A stretch of 64,000 bases of DNA from NCBI RefSeq assembly GCF_002895435.1, contig NZ_POYJ01000003.1:1-64000 (forward strand). Direction: 5' to 3'. How positions within the stretch are numbered: position 1 is the first letter of the stretch; each line of letters begins with the position of its first letter. Below the pieces are notes generated by a model. The model saw nothing but the letters and a program-made list of their open reading frames with translations, was not told the DNA's origin and did no database searches. The translations under genes and the position numbers were made by a program. This stretch comes from Aquimarina sediminis (GTDB lineage Bacteria > Bacteroidota > Bacteroidia > Flavobacteriales > Flavobacteriaceae). Shown piece after piece: positions 26,763 to 36,483 of the stretch.

Positions 26763-29700
26763 ATGAAAGTTGCCGAAGCACATAAAAGTTCTACTGCTAA
26801 TAACACTATTCAGGCAAAGTACCAACCGTTCTTTAAAAAAGAAGGGCAAGGTAACTTTTTTTCAAAATCAAAGGAGGCAACAAACTCTTTTTTTAATCCT
26901 ACAACGATACAGCCAAAACTTACTATAGGTCAACCTAATGATAAGTTTGAAGTAGAAGCAGATGCTATGGCAGATAAGGTAGTGCAGCGATTAAATGATC
27001 CTTCTGCCTCCGCAGGGTATTCTCGAACAAATGATGTAAGTGTAGTGCAACCCAAATGTGCTACCTGTGAGCAAGAAGAGAAATTGCAAAAAAAGGAAGA
27101 AGAAGAGATTCCAAAAAATAATTTAGAAATACAACGTAAACCGATTTTTGAAAGTAATGCAGACCAATCTGATATAGATGTACAAACCAAACCATTAATA
27201 CCTTTTATACAAACCAAATGTGCTGCTTGTGAGCAAGAAGAAAAAATACAAAAAAAAGAAGATATTTCTGATCAGGAAGAAGAAATTCAAACCAAATCAG
27301 ATACAACAGAAGGTAGTTCTGGCTCTGATTTACAAAGCCGTCTAAATTCTAGTAGAGGAGGAGGCAGTCAATTGCCATCAGGTATTCAGTCCTCTATGGG
27401 ATCAGCCTTTGGAGCTGATTTTAGTAGTATTCGTATTCATACAGGTAGAGAATCGATACAAATGAATAAAGATCTAGGAGCTCAGGCATTTACCTACGGT
27501 AGTGATATTCATTTTAATGAAGGAAAGTATAATACCAATTCTAGTTCGGGGCAGCATTTGCTGGCGCATGAGTTGACACATACCATTCAACAGGGAAAAG
27601 TTGGACCTTCTCCCAAATTAATGAATAAAGTGATTCAAAAGAAACCTATAGGAGAAGAAGTTCAGGATAAGCTTCGAGGTACAAATACAACTCTCACTAC
27701 AGAAGCTCCTATACCTGGTGCCGCCCCCAGAGGAAGATTATCCCCAGTAGCACCAATAGGATTTGATGTAATGGGATATGCCGATTTGTTTGAAAGTAAT
27801 GGAAATATCCCAGGAATAAGAGGTATTCCTCACAATGATGTACTAACCGATGAGCATGCAGGCAAAACAAAGTATATTTATAATGACATTAGATCTACAG
27901 ATCTGGATAAAGCAAAAGGACCCAAAAACCCAACTCCTACTTTAAATGGATATGCAAGATTTGCAGTTGATAGTCAAGGAAACAGCACAAGAATAGGAGG
28001 AAGTGGATCTATATCAGGGAATTTTTCTTCTCCAGTTAGAATTGGAGAAATTAAAGGAAAAGATACACTTTTGGATAATCCATTAATGGCACCTAGTCAA
28101 CTAAATCATTATCGCAAAGGATTAAGAAGATTTTCTTCATCTGCACGAAGAGATTTTGGAAACCAGATACAAACTCCTTCCGTAACTGCATTAACTGGCC
28201 TTTCCATTCCAGAGGGTCTTAATTATGATGAGTTTAATCGTGAGTATGATAAAGAAAATGCAGGATTTATAAAAAGAGGAAGAAAACGAGTATGGTTAGC
28301 AGAAGTAGGAGACTCAGGCGTATACTTGTGGGCACGACTTCCACACCCATATAGAATATCTCCAGCAGTTTTAACACAGGAACGTCAGGCAATAACCCAA
28401 CTTAGAGAACAGGTATTAGAGAGTTTTAATAGAATACGCCAAAATAGACCAAACGGAAATTTAAATAGAAAAGAAGAACCAGGTAAAAAAGAAAACCACC
28501 ATACACCACAAGTAAATCAGCAAAGTAAAGAGCGTACAAATGAAAGTACTATTTCTAGGCATAACCCTTCAAACAAAGTATTACAGAAAAATACAGATTG
28601 GCCCGCCAAAAGGCGTAATTTTAATAGGTCTTTAGGGAATTGGAAGCGAACACATGGTAATGTTTTCTTAAGAAATGATGAAGTTGAAAAATACCTAGAA
28701 GAAAAAGTAGAATTTGACAGAAAACTCAATAAAAGAGAAGGAGCGACTGGACGTTTTAATGAAGCTACAAAAGATTATAAGAAAATTGAATTTTGGGCTG
28801 GACCCAAAGGACTTATTATTGGGAATCTTAGGATATTATTAGGAGAAAAATTTGATCTTTTAGCAGAAAAAATAGAAGGGTTAAAGGAAAGAACTAGAAA
28901 TGTAAAAACGAAGGCCAAAGGACTTAAATCATCTGGTTTTAGTAAAGGTTGGATGGCTCGCATAGTAAAACTTCTGCTCAAAGGGTTTGGAGTTGCATTT
29001 GAACAATTTTTAGAATATAGTTTTAGTGTATTTGCGGGATGTATTTCTGCTGTGATCGAAAAATTTGAAGAAGAGATGCGTCAGCAAATTGTAGAAGGAT
29101 TAGTTGATGAAGAGCTAGAAGCCAAATTAAACGAATTAAAAGCAGAATTAGAAGAGCTCATTACAAGTCTTGAAGAAAAATACGAAGAGCAATTGCAGGC
29201 ATATGAGCAAATTCTAGAACAAATGAAAGATGCTGCATTTTATACCAGCATAATTGCTACTGCTGTTAATCTTATTCGTGTTGGAGTACAAGTAGTGTCA
29301 TGTTTTACACCACCAGCTCTGGGTTGTTTATGGGGACTAGTAGCTAATTTGGGAATAGAGGTAGCTTTAAATTTGGTAGTTGGAACAGAGTGGTTTGAAG
29401 AAGAGTTTATGAAACCTCTTGTGGGTGATTTGATGGAGGATTTTATGAAGGATTCATTGCTAGAGTTTTTAAATGGCATATTTGAAATGGTAGGTTTAGA
29501 AGATTATGTAGAAGGAGTAGCAGCTTGCACCCCATCAGAAGGAGGAATACATTCTTCAAGGTTGTATAATCCTGGTCATGGGATTATTATCCCACCAGAT
29601 ATGTATCAGGCTAGAGCAACCGCCTGGGAAGCAAGAAACCGTTCGGTTTTAATAAGTGAAATTGTTACGGCATCTGGAGGTACGGCATCTCAGGAAGATA

Positions 29701-30221
29701 TAGATAGGTTTATTGAACATGTGCAGGATCAGGAGATGAGCTCAGAGGATTTTGCCAGAATTGTTGGAGAAAGCAAAACCTCTGAAGATAGCTTTGATTT
29801 TGGAACCATAACCGAACAAATACCAGGCCTAGAAAACTCAGAAAGTGGTGAAGGAGAATCGGTTCGTGTAATAGATGGAGAAACCTCCCCAATGACAGGA
29901 GGAGTAGGATCTGGTAGAGCTGGAACCATAACTGTTAGAAGTGCTTCTCTACAACATGTAAAAGGATCTACAGCCGTATTAAACCTTACTTGTGTAAGTA
30001 ATGATGGCGAAAATGTCATTATTACTAATGTTCGAACCAAAGTTTTAAATAGGTATTATTTTGATTCTAATTCAGGAAGTAGAGTGTCAAATAGAGGGGC
30101 TGCGGACCATATGCAGATTATTTACCAAATAACTAAACAAAGTGGGTATACAGTACCTTTTTCTGATAGTACAGGGGTTTTACCTTTTGAGAAAAATATA
30201 AGGGGTTATGTCGAATTTTAA
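26763..30221 (+). CDS. DUF4157 eCIS effector candidate, 1152 aa, possible nuclease segment
   Basis: The shared leader occupies residues 1-52, then LTIGQPNDKFEVEADAMAD and two C-x2-C-EQEEK-[LI]-QKKE motifs. The DUF4157 domain follows (GADFSSIRIHTG; HLLAHELTHTIQQG, H269-E270-x2-H273). A region at ~340-520 includes GEIKGKD (E429, K431) and QLNHYRKGL (~446-454), resembling PD-(D/E)xK toxin cores; this is tentative. Residues ~690-880 are helical with a hydrophobic stretch. The C-terminal ~230 residues are unknown. DUF4157 is widely linked to eCIS cargo, so a toxin function is inferred. Confidence 0.82.
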   Translation: MKVAEAHKSSTANNTIQAKYQPFFKKEGQGNFFSKSKEATNSFFNPTTIQPKLTIGQPNDKFEVEADAMADKVVQRLNDPSASAGYSRTNDVSVVQPKCATCEQEEKLQKKEEEEIPKNNLEIQRKPIFESNADQSDIDVQTKPLIPFIQTKCAACEQEEKIQKKEDISDQEEEIQTKSDTTEGSSGSDLQSRLNSSRGGGSQLPSGIQSSMGSAFGADFSSIRIHTGRESIQMNKDLGAQAFTYGSDIHFNEGKYNTNSSSGQHLLAHELTHTIQQGKVGPSPKLMNKVIQKKPIGEEVQDKLRGTNTTLTTEAPIPGAAPRGRLSPVAPIGFDVMGYADLFESNGNIPGIRGIPHNDVLTDEHAGKTKYIYNDIRSTDLDKAKGPKNPTPTLNGYARFAVDSQGNSTRIGGSGSISGNFSSPVRIGEIKGKDTLLDNPLMAPSQLNHYRKGLRRFSSSARRDFGNQIQTPSVTALTGLSIPEGLNYDEFNREYDKENAGFIKRGRKRVWLAEVGDSGVYLWARLPHPYRISPAVLTQERQAITQLREQVLESFNRIRQNRPNGNLNRKEEPGKKENHHTPQVNQQSKERTNESTISRHNPSNKVLQKNTDWPAKRRNFNRSLGNWKRTHGNVFLRNDEVEKYLEEKVEFDRKLNKREGATGRFNEATKDYKKIEFWAGPKGLIIGNLRILLGEKFDLLAEKIEGLKERTRNVKTKAKGLKSSGFSKGWMARIVKLLLKGFGVAFEQFLEYSFSVFAGCISAVIEKFEEEMRQQIVEGLVDEELEAKLNELKAELEELITSLEEKYEEQLQAYEQILEQMKDAAFYTSIIATAVNLIRVGVQVVSCFTPPALGCLWGLVANLGIEVALNLVVGTEWFEEEFMKPLVGDLMEDFMKDSLLEFLNGIFEMVGLEDYVEGVAACTPSEGGIHSSRLYNPGHGIIIPPDMYQARATAWEARNRSVLISEIVTASGGTASQEDIDRFIEHVQDQEMSSEDFARIVGESKTSEDSFDFGTITEQIPGLENSESGEGESVRVIDGETSPMTGGVGSGRAGTITVRSASLQHVKGSTAVLNLTCVSNDGENVIITNVRTKVLNRYYFDSNSGSRVSNRGAADHMQIIYQITKQSGYTVPFSDSTGVLPFEKNIRGYVEF

Positions 30222-30235
30222 TAAATAATTAATTA

Positions 30236-31906
30236 ATGAGTAGTAGTACGATACATACATTCTTTCAATATTCAACCGATAAATTTGTGGAGGTTCGGAA
30301 TGCGTATACCCATATTTTAAATAGTGAAGATACTGTGTCTTTAGATGAAATCGGGTTGAATAATAAAAGGTTTGTCTATTATGGGCAGTCTGGTCAGAAA
30401 AACCATAATGAAAACTCTAGTTCAGATAAAAAGGATATAGTAGAAGTATTAGAATCCAATAGAGTTTATATAAAAACCCCTCCTTTAATACATCCGGCAT
30501 TCGTGAAAGAAATAGCCGAAATTTTAAACCTCTCTATAAAAGATCTATTCGGGATAGCAAATTATGAAGTTGCTATAATAGAAGGCAAGAGAATTACAAG
30601 AAATGTGTATGATAAACCTGTAAATACAGGTCCTTATCATATAAAAAGTATGCTCGAATCCAAAAATAAAGATTCATCGTCATTGATGATTACCAGAATT
30701 CCGTTGTTGCCCATCCAGAAACGCCCATTTTTACCTTGTCTTTTTGACCATACCATACCAGGTGTTGATAATTTGAATTATCAGCTTTTATCAACCATTA
30801 GCAAAGAATTATTAGCAGTAACAGGGCATAAGGACTTATTTTTTGCCAATTCGCATAAAGCACTGCAACAGTATTTTGAAGAATTAATTGTTAGCATAAA
30901 TGAGAAATTACAAGATGATAGGTGGTCTACAATAAAACAAGTTAGAGAAATAAAAGGAGAAGTAGTAAACTCACACCAAAATGATACTGAAATTGCTAAA
31001 ATCATTAGTCCTCTGGATGAATTTATCTATGTTCCATTGTATAGAGAGGACATACAGGAAGAGATGCAGAATATCCCGATTGATGTTTTATACCTAGACA
31101 AGTCAATGATATGTATTCAGTATCCTCATAACATCATATTTTACAACTTTACAAATCAAAAAATTGAAACAGAAATAGAAGTGGAGTGCTTTCAATTGTG
31201 TGATATTAATATACAAAAAAAAATAATCCAGTTTTTTGGAAATTTGGATGAGGATAAGCACCAAATGTCCGATTTTATACATTATAATGTTGATTCTAAA
31301 GAATGGTTTACAGGAGAATTTGAAGAGTTTAGTTATGTGGAGTTTTCCCACCAGATAGAAAAACAAAGACTTATAGATTATAAAAATGATATTGAGTTTT
31401 ATCTACATGAGTTAGCCACTTTCCCTTCAAAGAAAATAAGAAGTACATGTAGCAAATACATGTGGATAACTGATAAATACAATAATGGGGGGGTATTTTG
31501 CCTAAAATCTGGTCTATGTGTGTTCTTTGCTAATAACTTAGGTCTACATTTAAATAGGGCACTTCCTATTTTAAAACCAAAAGAATGTCTCTCTATTATA
31601 GAGAGCAACGCTGCATTAGAAGATCAACTTTATGGATATCAAAAAAGCAATCAATTTGAGCTTGGAGCATTAATTGTTTTTGAAAAAAAACACTTGTTGT
31701 TATGTGATACTATTTTATACCATAACGGTCAGCCAATTTTAGAAATAGCATTTCCATATTCCTGTGCAGGTTTTAACAGGGATGCTTCTCAACTTTTTTT
31801 AATCAGCACTATTGGTATAATCATAATGGATATTAGGTGCTTTCTAGAAGTTAATACCATAAAATACGATTTTATTGATATTCAAAAAATGCGTGATAAG
31901 GAGTGA
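30236..31906 (+). CDS. Unknown protein coupled to the DUF4157 effectors
   Basis: The 556-residue protein is not recognised. It lacks the shared leader, a signal peptide and membrane segments. The N-terminal third is mixed, and the C-terminal half contains strand-rich repeats (GGVFCLKSGLCVFFANNLGL; ALIVFEKKHLLLCDTILYHN; DASQLFLISTIGIIIMDIRC) resembling beta-propeller blades. It starts 14 bp after one effector gene and its stop overlaps the GTG start of the next (GTGA). Immunity protein, loading chaperone or co-cargo are all consistent with that position. Confidence 0.65.
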   Translation: MSSSTIHTFFQYSTDKFVEVRNAYTHILNSEDTVSLDEIGLNNKRFVYYGQSGQKNHNENSSSDKKDIVEVLESNRVYIKTPPLIHPAFVKEIAEILNLSIKDLFGIANYEVAIIEGKRITRNVYDKPVNTGPYHIKSMLESKNKDSSSLMITRIPLLPIQKRPFLPCLFDHTIPGVDNLNYQLLSTISKELLAVTGHKDLFFANSHKALQQYFEELIVSINEKLQDDRWSTIKQVREIKGEVVNSHQNDTEIAKIISPLDEFIYVPLYREDIQEEMQNIPIDVLYLDKSMICIQYPHNIIFYNFTNQKIETEIEVECFQLCDINIQKKIIQFFGNLDEDKHQMSDFIHYNVDSKEWFTGEFEEFSYVEFSHQIEKQRLIDYKNDIEFYLHELATFPSKKIRSTCSKYMWITDKYNNGGVFCLKSGLCVFFANNLGLHLNRALPILKPKECLSIIESNAALEDQLYGYQKSNQFELGALIVFEKKHLLLCDTILYHNGQPILEIAFPYSCAGFNRDASQLFLISTIGIIIMDIRCFLEVNTIKYDFIDIQKMRDKE

Positions 31907-34900
31907 AAACAGCAGAAAAAAATAGTACCACTACCGCAAAAAGCCATATCCAGGCTAAACAAGAACCTTTCTTTGCCAAAGAGGGGCAGGGTAACTTTTT
32001 TTCAAAATCAAATGAAACAGTAACACCTTTTTTTGAACATACTTCTATTCAACCAAAATTAACCATAGGACAGCCCAATGATAAGTATGAAGTCGAGGCC
32101 GATGCAATGGCGGATCAGGTGGTACAAAAACTGAGTAGCACAGAAACCAATGGTACTCCTGTAGAAAGTAATAAAGGAGGCAGTATACAAACAGAGCCAA
32201 TCGTTGTTTCAAAAATTCAGACAAAATGTAGTACCTGTGAACAGGAAGAAAAATTACAAAAGAAAGAGGAAGAAGTATCAGGAGAAGATGTAGAGATACA
32301 GCGTAAACCAATTTTTGAAAGTAATTCAGAACAATCTGATATAGATGTACAAACAAAACCGTTAGTTCCTTGTGTACAAACCAAATGTGCTTCTTGTGAA
32401 CAAGAAGAAAAATTGCAGAAAAAAGAAGAAGAGCAATTAGAGGAAGAAGAATCTATTCAACAAAAATCAATAGATAGTGGTGGAGAAGTAAAACCGGATT
32501 TACAAAATCGCTTACATTCAAGTAAGGGTGGAGGTAGCTCTTTACCATCAGAGACACAATCTTCTATGGGAGCTGCATTTGGAGCAGATTTTAGTAATGT
32601 ACGAATCCATACAGGGAGTGAATCGGTACAAATGAACAGGGAGTTGGGGGCACAGGCATTTACCAATGGCAGTGATATCTATTTTAATGATGGAAAGTAT
32701 AATACTAATTCCCGTTCTGGTAAGCATCTATTGGCTCATGAATTGACACATACTGTGCAGCAAGGAGCTATAGGAATACACCCCAAAATTAATTTATCAC
32801 CAAGCTTATCTACAAGTCATTTTAAAGGGAATTATTCTATTATGTCAGGAAAATCCCTCAATTTACAGGCATCTTTTCTTGATGATGTTGGGAGTGCATT
32901 TTCTGCGGGTGCTGATTTTGTTAGTGATGCAGCGGGAGATGCTGTTGATTGGGCAGGTGAAACCATAGGTGATGCATTAGAATTGGGAGCAGATGCAATT
33001 ATGGCTATAGTACGTAGAGTTTCTCCTGGTTTGGCTGAACTAATTGAAAATGGTCCTCTCCAAATGATAAGTGAGGCGTTGAATGGAGGAATACAGAGTT
33101 GGTTGGCAGGGGTTTTTTCCGAATTAGGAATAGGAGAATTTATCGAAGGATTAAAAGGGAATTTTGAAAGTGCTTTTTTAATACTTCAAGGTATTGTTAA
33201 TGGAGACGAAGCTTCTTGTGAAGCTTTTAATCAAGCAATTCAGGGAATAAGAGAGTTTATTTCAGATTTTATGAACAACCCCTTCTTTGAAGCTATTAGA
33301 GAAGTATTTACGCAGGTGAAAAATTTCCTGTCTGAAATGTTCGATTTATTAATTGCTCCTATTCTCGATACTGTAATTGAACTTATGGGAGAGGCTTTTT
33401 CTGTTGTTCGTGATATTGCAACTACAGTTTGGGGTTGGCTCCAAACGGTAAAAAGTTATATGGAGAGTGCATGGGATTGGGTAATGGAGCAACTAGGTTT
33501 TACTGGTGAAGGAGAAGATGGTATATGGAATCATTTTAAGGAATTTGCAAGTGATATCTGGAATGAGATTAAAACTACTTTTGAACCTATTATAGGTCCC
33601 TTGCAAACAATATTGACAATCCTTCTGGTGATTTCGCCGGTAGGACCGATGTATATTACCATTATGTATGGTCCAAGAATAGTTGAAGCTATACAATGGT
33701 TGTGGAATAACAAGGATAACCCAAATATTATAAGAGATGCAAGAGAGCAAATGGGAGATAGTATTTTGCCTCAACTCTTGGAAGCAGGAGAAGCATTTGT
33801 TAATGAAATTAGTGGTGCTGTAGACATGATGATGTCACAGTTTGTAGAATTAAGCTCAGCACTTCTAGAATTTATAGGTTCGGTTACCGGTATTCCATTA
33901 TTGGACATGGCAAAAAGTTTTGTAGAAACAATTTCTACAGGAGTTCAGGATTTTATTAGTTGGGGACAAGAAAAGTTACAGGGTGCAGTAAACTTTTTCA
34001 AGACAATTTTTAATAAGATAAAAACTGTAGTTCAACCGTATATGGAGATTATCACCTCCATAGGAATGGCTATTCTTAATCCTCCAATGATACCTATTAT
34101 TTTAGCGGGATGGGCATGGAGGGCATTACCGAATTGTTATAAGCCTCCTATTATAGATTTCTTATTAGATGGAATTATAGCTTTTCTAGAAGCATTACCA
34201 ATGCTTCCTATGATGGGGCCATTATGGCCATTACTAAAAACATTTGTGATTGGTTTCTTACAAGGATTTAGGGAGCGAAGTGACGATGAAAAAATTGCTG
34301 TAACTAATAAGTTGGCAAAAATCATAAGTGGAGCTAGTATTGACTTTATTATTGGGTTTGTAATAGGTTTCCTAAAAGGTGTATGGGAAGGTTTAACTGA
34401 TCCTTTTGTACTGATTTATCAAATATTAAATGGATTAAACTCATTGATAAGCTGGTTCTATGGAGTAATGACTCAAGATACTTCGCCCGAAAATGCATCG
34501 CAAACAGATCAAACCGCTGGCACTCCTGCTGGTTCTCAACAAGCGATGTCATCTCGAATGAGAGAAATGGGTGAAGAGCTTGAAGAACCTATAGGTCAAG
34601 TCACAGGAAATTTTCAAGGTGCCATTACTGAACATTTTGAAGGAGGTGAAGGTATGACCTTTGAATCCTTGTCTCAAAAACTTGGTGATATGTGGAGCAG
34701 AGCAGAGACAGCCATAAGAGGGGCGGGTTCATCACTTGCAGAAAGTGTGGTGACTTTTATGATGGCTGATGATTCTGAACGTAAAATAGGAGAAGGAGTT
34801 GGTTGGTTGGCAGGAACTATTGTTTTTGAAGTAGTCCTAGGTATCCTTACTGCCGGAGCATATGGTGCAGCAAGTACTGTTGCTAAGTTACTAGACTGGA

Positions 34901-35946
34901 CCGGAGAAGCACTCGGTGCTATATTTAAAATCATAGGAAAACTTGGAAAACATATAGTAAAACTCTTTGATAAGATCATGGAGATGGCATCTCATGCTAC
35001 GGGTGCATTACGAATTGTAATGGATGCCCTCAAAGAAATTGGAGAAAAGTTAATGAGGTTTTCTGATGAGCTATTTGGGCGTTTTGGCAGAGGTGCAGCC
35101 TCAGAAGCTACCGAAAGAACAGCCAGAGAAGTAGCTGAGGCTTCTAGTGAACGGGCTGCCCGTGAAGGGGTTGAGGAAACTGCAGAAGAGACTGCCGAAG
35201 AAGTAGCAGAACGTACTGCCAGAGAAACAGGAGAAGAAACTGGAGAACGAGGTGCTCGCGAGGGGGTAGATGATGCTACAAAAGCAGCAGAATTACCAGC
35301 AGCTATAGCCGCGGCAAGAACATTAACCGAAACGCAGGATGCGATAGATACCCCGGCATTAGTTACGGTTGGAATGCTTAATGGTATAATCAAACCCCAA
35401 TATCGCTGGATAGAGCATTTTGAAGCACGCCCAAAAGGAGGACTTGGCAGGTATTCTGTTCATATGATTGCTAGTGATCATGAAGTAGATTCTAGTTATA
35501 CTGAAGACAGACCTGCTCCTGGAGCTCCAGGCTCTCCTGAACATAAATCACGGAGATGGCAAGAATATCAGGATAGAGGCGGAGAATGGACTTATGAAAG
35601 GTGGTCTAAGCAATATGAAGTTAATATGAGACAAGCGCCTAGGGCTAATGCAGCAATGGACGCGTACCATCAAAAACTTGGTTGGGGAGAGCGTGAAGTT
35701 ACTGTTGATGCAGGAGGACAATCAAGAAGATTAGACATTGCGGATGCAGACCCTTCAGTTTTGAGAGGAATAGAGCATAAAACAGGATATCAAACAGCAA
35801 ATCAACATAATTTATCTGAAGTAGCAAGAGATAAAATTTTGCAAGATAATCAAGGTTGGGAAATTACTTGGGTATTTGAAGGTACAGCCAGTCAACCACT
35901 ACTTAAGGCACTTCGAGATGCTGGAATCCCCTATAGGTTTGAGTGA
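31903..35946 (+). CDS. DUF4157 eCIS effector with C-terminal PD-(D/E)xK nuclease-like toxin domain
   Basis: The GTG start at 31903 restores the shared leader (IQAKQEPFF, GQGNFFS, FF, TSIQPK). Two C-x2-C-EQEEKLQKKE motifs and the DUF4157 segment follow (HLLAHELTHTVQQG, H279-x3-H283). Residues ~310-870 are long hydrophobic and amphipathic helices, perhaps for translocation. An Ala/Glu/Arg heptad-like linker (~1060-1130) precedes the C-terminal ~190 residues. These carry RRLDIAD (D1278) and GIEHKTG (E1291, K1293), then WEITWVFEG and LLKALRDAGIPYRF, the layout of restriction-fold polymorphic toxins. The next gene is probably its immunity protein. Confidence 0.85.
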   Translation: MKTAEKNSTTTAKSHIQAKQEPFFAKEGQGNFFSKSNETVTPFFEHTSIQPKLTIGQPNDKYEVEADAMADQVVQKLSSTETNGTPVESNKGGSIQTEPIVVSKIQTKCSTCEQEEKLQKKEEEVSGEDVEIQRKPIFESNSEQSDIDVQTKPLVPCVQTKCASCEQEEKLQKKEEEQLEEEESIQQKSIDSGGEVKPDLQNRLHSSKGGGSSLPSETQSSMGAAFGADFSNVRIHTGSESVQMNRELGAQAFTNGSDIYFNDGKYNTNSRSGKHLLAHELTHTVQQGAIGIHPKINLSPSLSTSHFKGNYSIMSGKSLNLQASFLDDVGSAFSAGADFVSDAAGDAVDWAGETIGDALELGADAIMAIVRRVSPGLAELIENGPLQMISEALNGGIQSWLAGVFSELGIGEFIEGLKGNFESAFLILQGIVNGDEASCEAFNQAIQGIREFISDFMNNPFFEAIREVFTQVKNFLSEMFDLLIAPILDTVIELMGEAFSVVRDIATTVWGWLQTVKSYMESAWDWVMEQLGFTGEGEDGIWNHFKEFASDIWNEIKTTFEPIIGPLQTILTILLVISPVGPMYITIMYGPRIVEAIQWLWNNKDNPNIIRDAREQMGDSILPQLLEAGEAFVNEISGAVDMMMSQFVELSSALLEFIGSVTGIPLLDMAKSFVETISTGVQDFISWGQEKLQGAVNFFKTIFNKIKTVVQPYMEIITSIGMAILNPPMIPIILAGWAWRALPNCYKPPIIDFLLDGIIAFLEALPMLPMMGPLWPLLKTFVIGFLQGFRERSDDEKIAVTNKLAKIISGASIDFIIGFVIGFLKGVWEGLTDPFVLIYQILNGLNSLISWFYGVMTQDTSPENASQTDQTAGTPAGSQQAMSSRMREMGEELEEPIGQVTGNFQGAITEHFEGGEGMTFESLSQKLGDMWSRAETAIRGAGSSLAESVVTFMMADDSERKIGEGVGWLAGTIVFEVVLGILTAGAYGAASTVAKLLDWTGEALGAIFKIIGKLGKHIVKLFDKIMEMASHATGALRIVMDALKEIGEKLMRFSDELFGRFGRGAASEATERTAREVAEASSERAAREGVEETAEETAEEVAERTARETGEETGERGAREGVDDATKAAELPAAIAAARTLTETQDAIDTPALVTVGMLNGIIKPQYRWIEHFEARPKGGLGRYSVHMIASDHEVDSSYTEDRPAPGAPGSPEHKSRRWQEYQDRGGEWTYERWSKQYEVNMRQAPRANAAMDAYHQKLGWGEREVTVDAGGQSRRLDIADADPSVLRGIEHKTGYQTANQHNLSEVARDKILQDNQGWEITWVFEGTASQPLLKALRDAGIPYRFE

Positions 35947-35986
35947 ATTTAACTAAATTTGATTAATATAAATAAAGTATAAGTAA

Positions 35987-36412
35987 ATGAAAGAAAATAG
36001 AGAAGATTTTGAACAATGGTTATTCTATATGGATGATATTCTGGAAAAATTTATATTAAATTTTAAAGACCAATCTAGAGAGACCTTGGATTATTCAGTC
36101 GATTCATTAGATATTTTAGAGAACTGGATGCTCAATAGTTTTGAAGATCATAAAGAGTTAATGGTGGAAGGAAATAAAATACTAAGGGATCAGATTTCTA
36201 GATATATAGGAGAAACTTTTAGAAAAAACCTTGAGTGTAAATGGGATATAAAATTTGAAGATCCAAAATTTGCATTTTACGGATTACCTATTCTTGTAGA
36301 AAAGGATTCAGGTAATACCATAATTTGTCCCCATGCCCTTTCAACTACAACTATTGCAAGAAAGAGAGGTGATTTTTTAAGTAAGTTATTGAATAATAAT
36401 ATGAAAAAGTAA
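35987..36412 (+). CDS. Probable immunity protein for the nuclease-like effector
   Basis: The 141-residue protein is soluble and acidic. It begins in a helical region (FEQWLFYMDDILEKFI; SVDSLDILENWMLNSF), then RYIGETFRKNLECKWDIKFE and a short CPHALSTTT segment. This resembles small proteins encoded beside polymorphic toxins, but no Imm family is named with confidence. It starts 40 bp after the toxin gene, which is the classical immunity position. It lacks the cargo leader, as expected for a protein that stays in the producer. The immunity role is inferred from position and size. Confidence 0.65.
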   Translation: MKENREDFEQWLFYMDDILEKFILNFKDQSRETLDYSVDSLDILENWMLNSFEDHKELMVEGNKILRDQISRYIGETFRKNLECKWDIKFEDPKFAFYGLPILVEKDSGNTIICPHALSTTTIARKRGDFLSKLLNNNMKK

Positions 36413-36483
36413 TGGATCTTAATTTGAAATGTTAATCAATGTTTATGGTCATTATATTTTTCTGTATTAAATAAGTAGGATAA

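Noticed and set aside
34992-35393. 133-residue minus-strand open frame
   Set aside because: It is opposite the Ala/Glu/Arg-rich linker of the 1347-aa effector. The Ser/Ala-rich composition is a shadow of those repeats.
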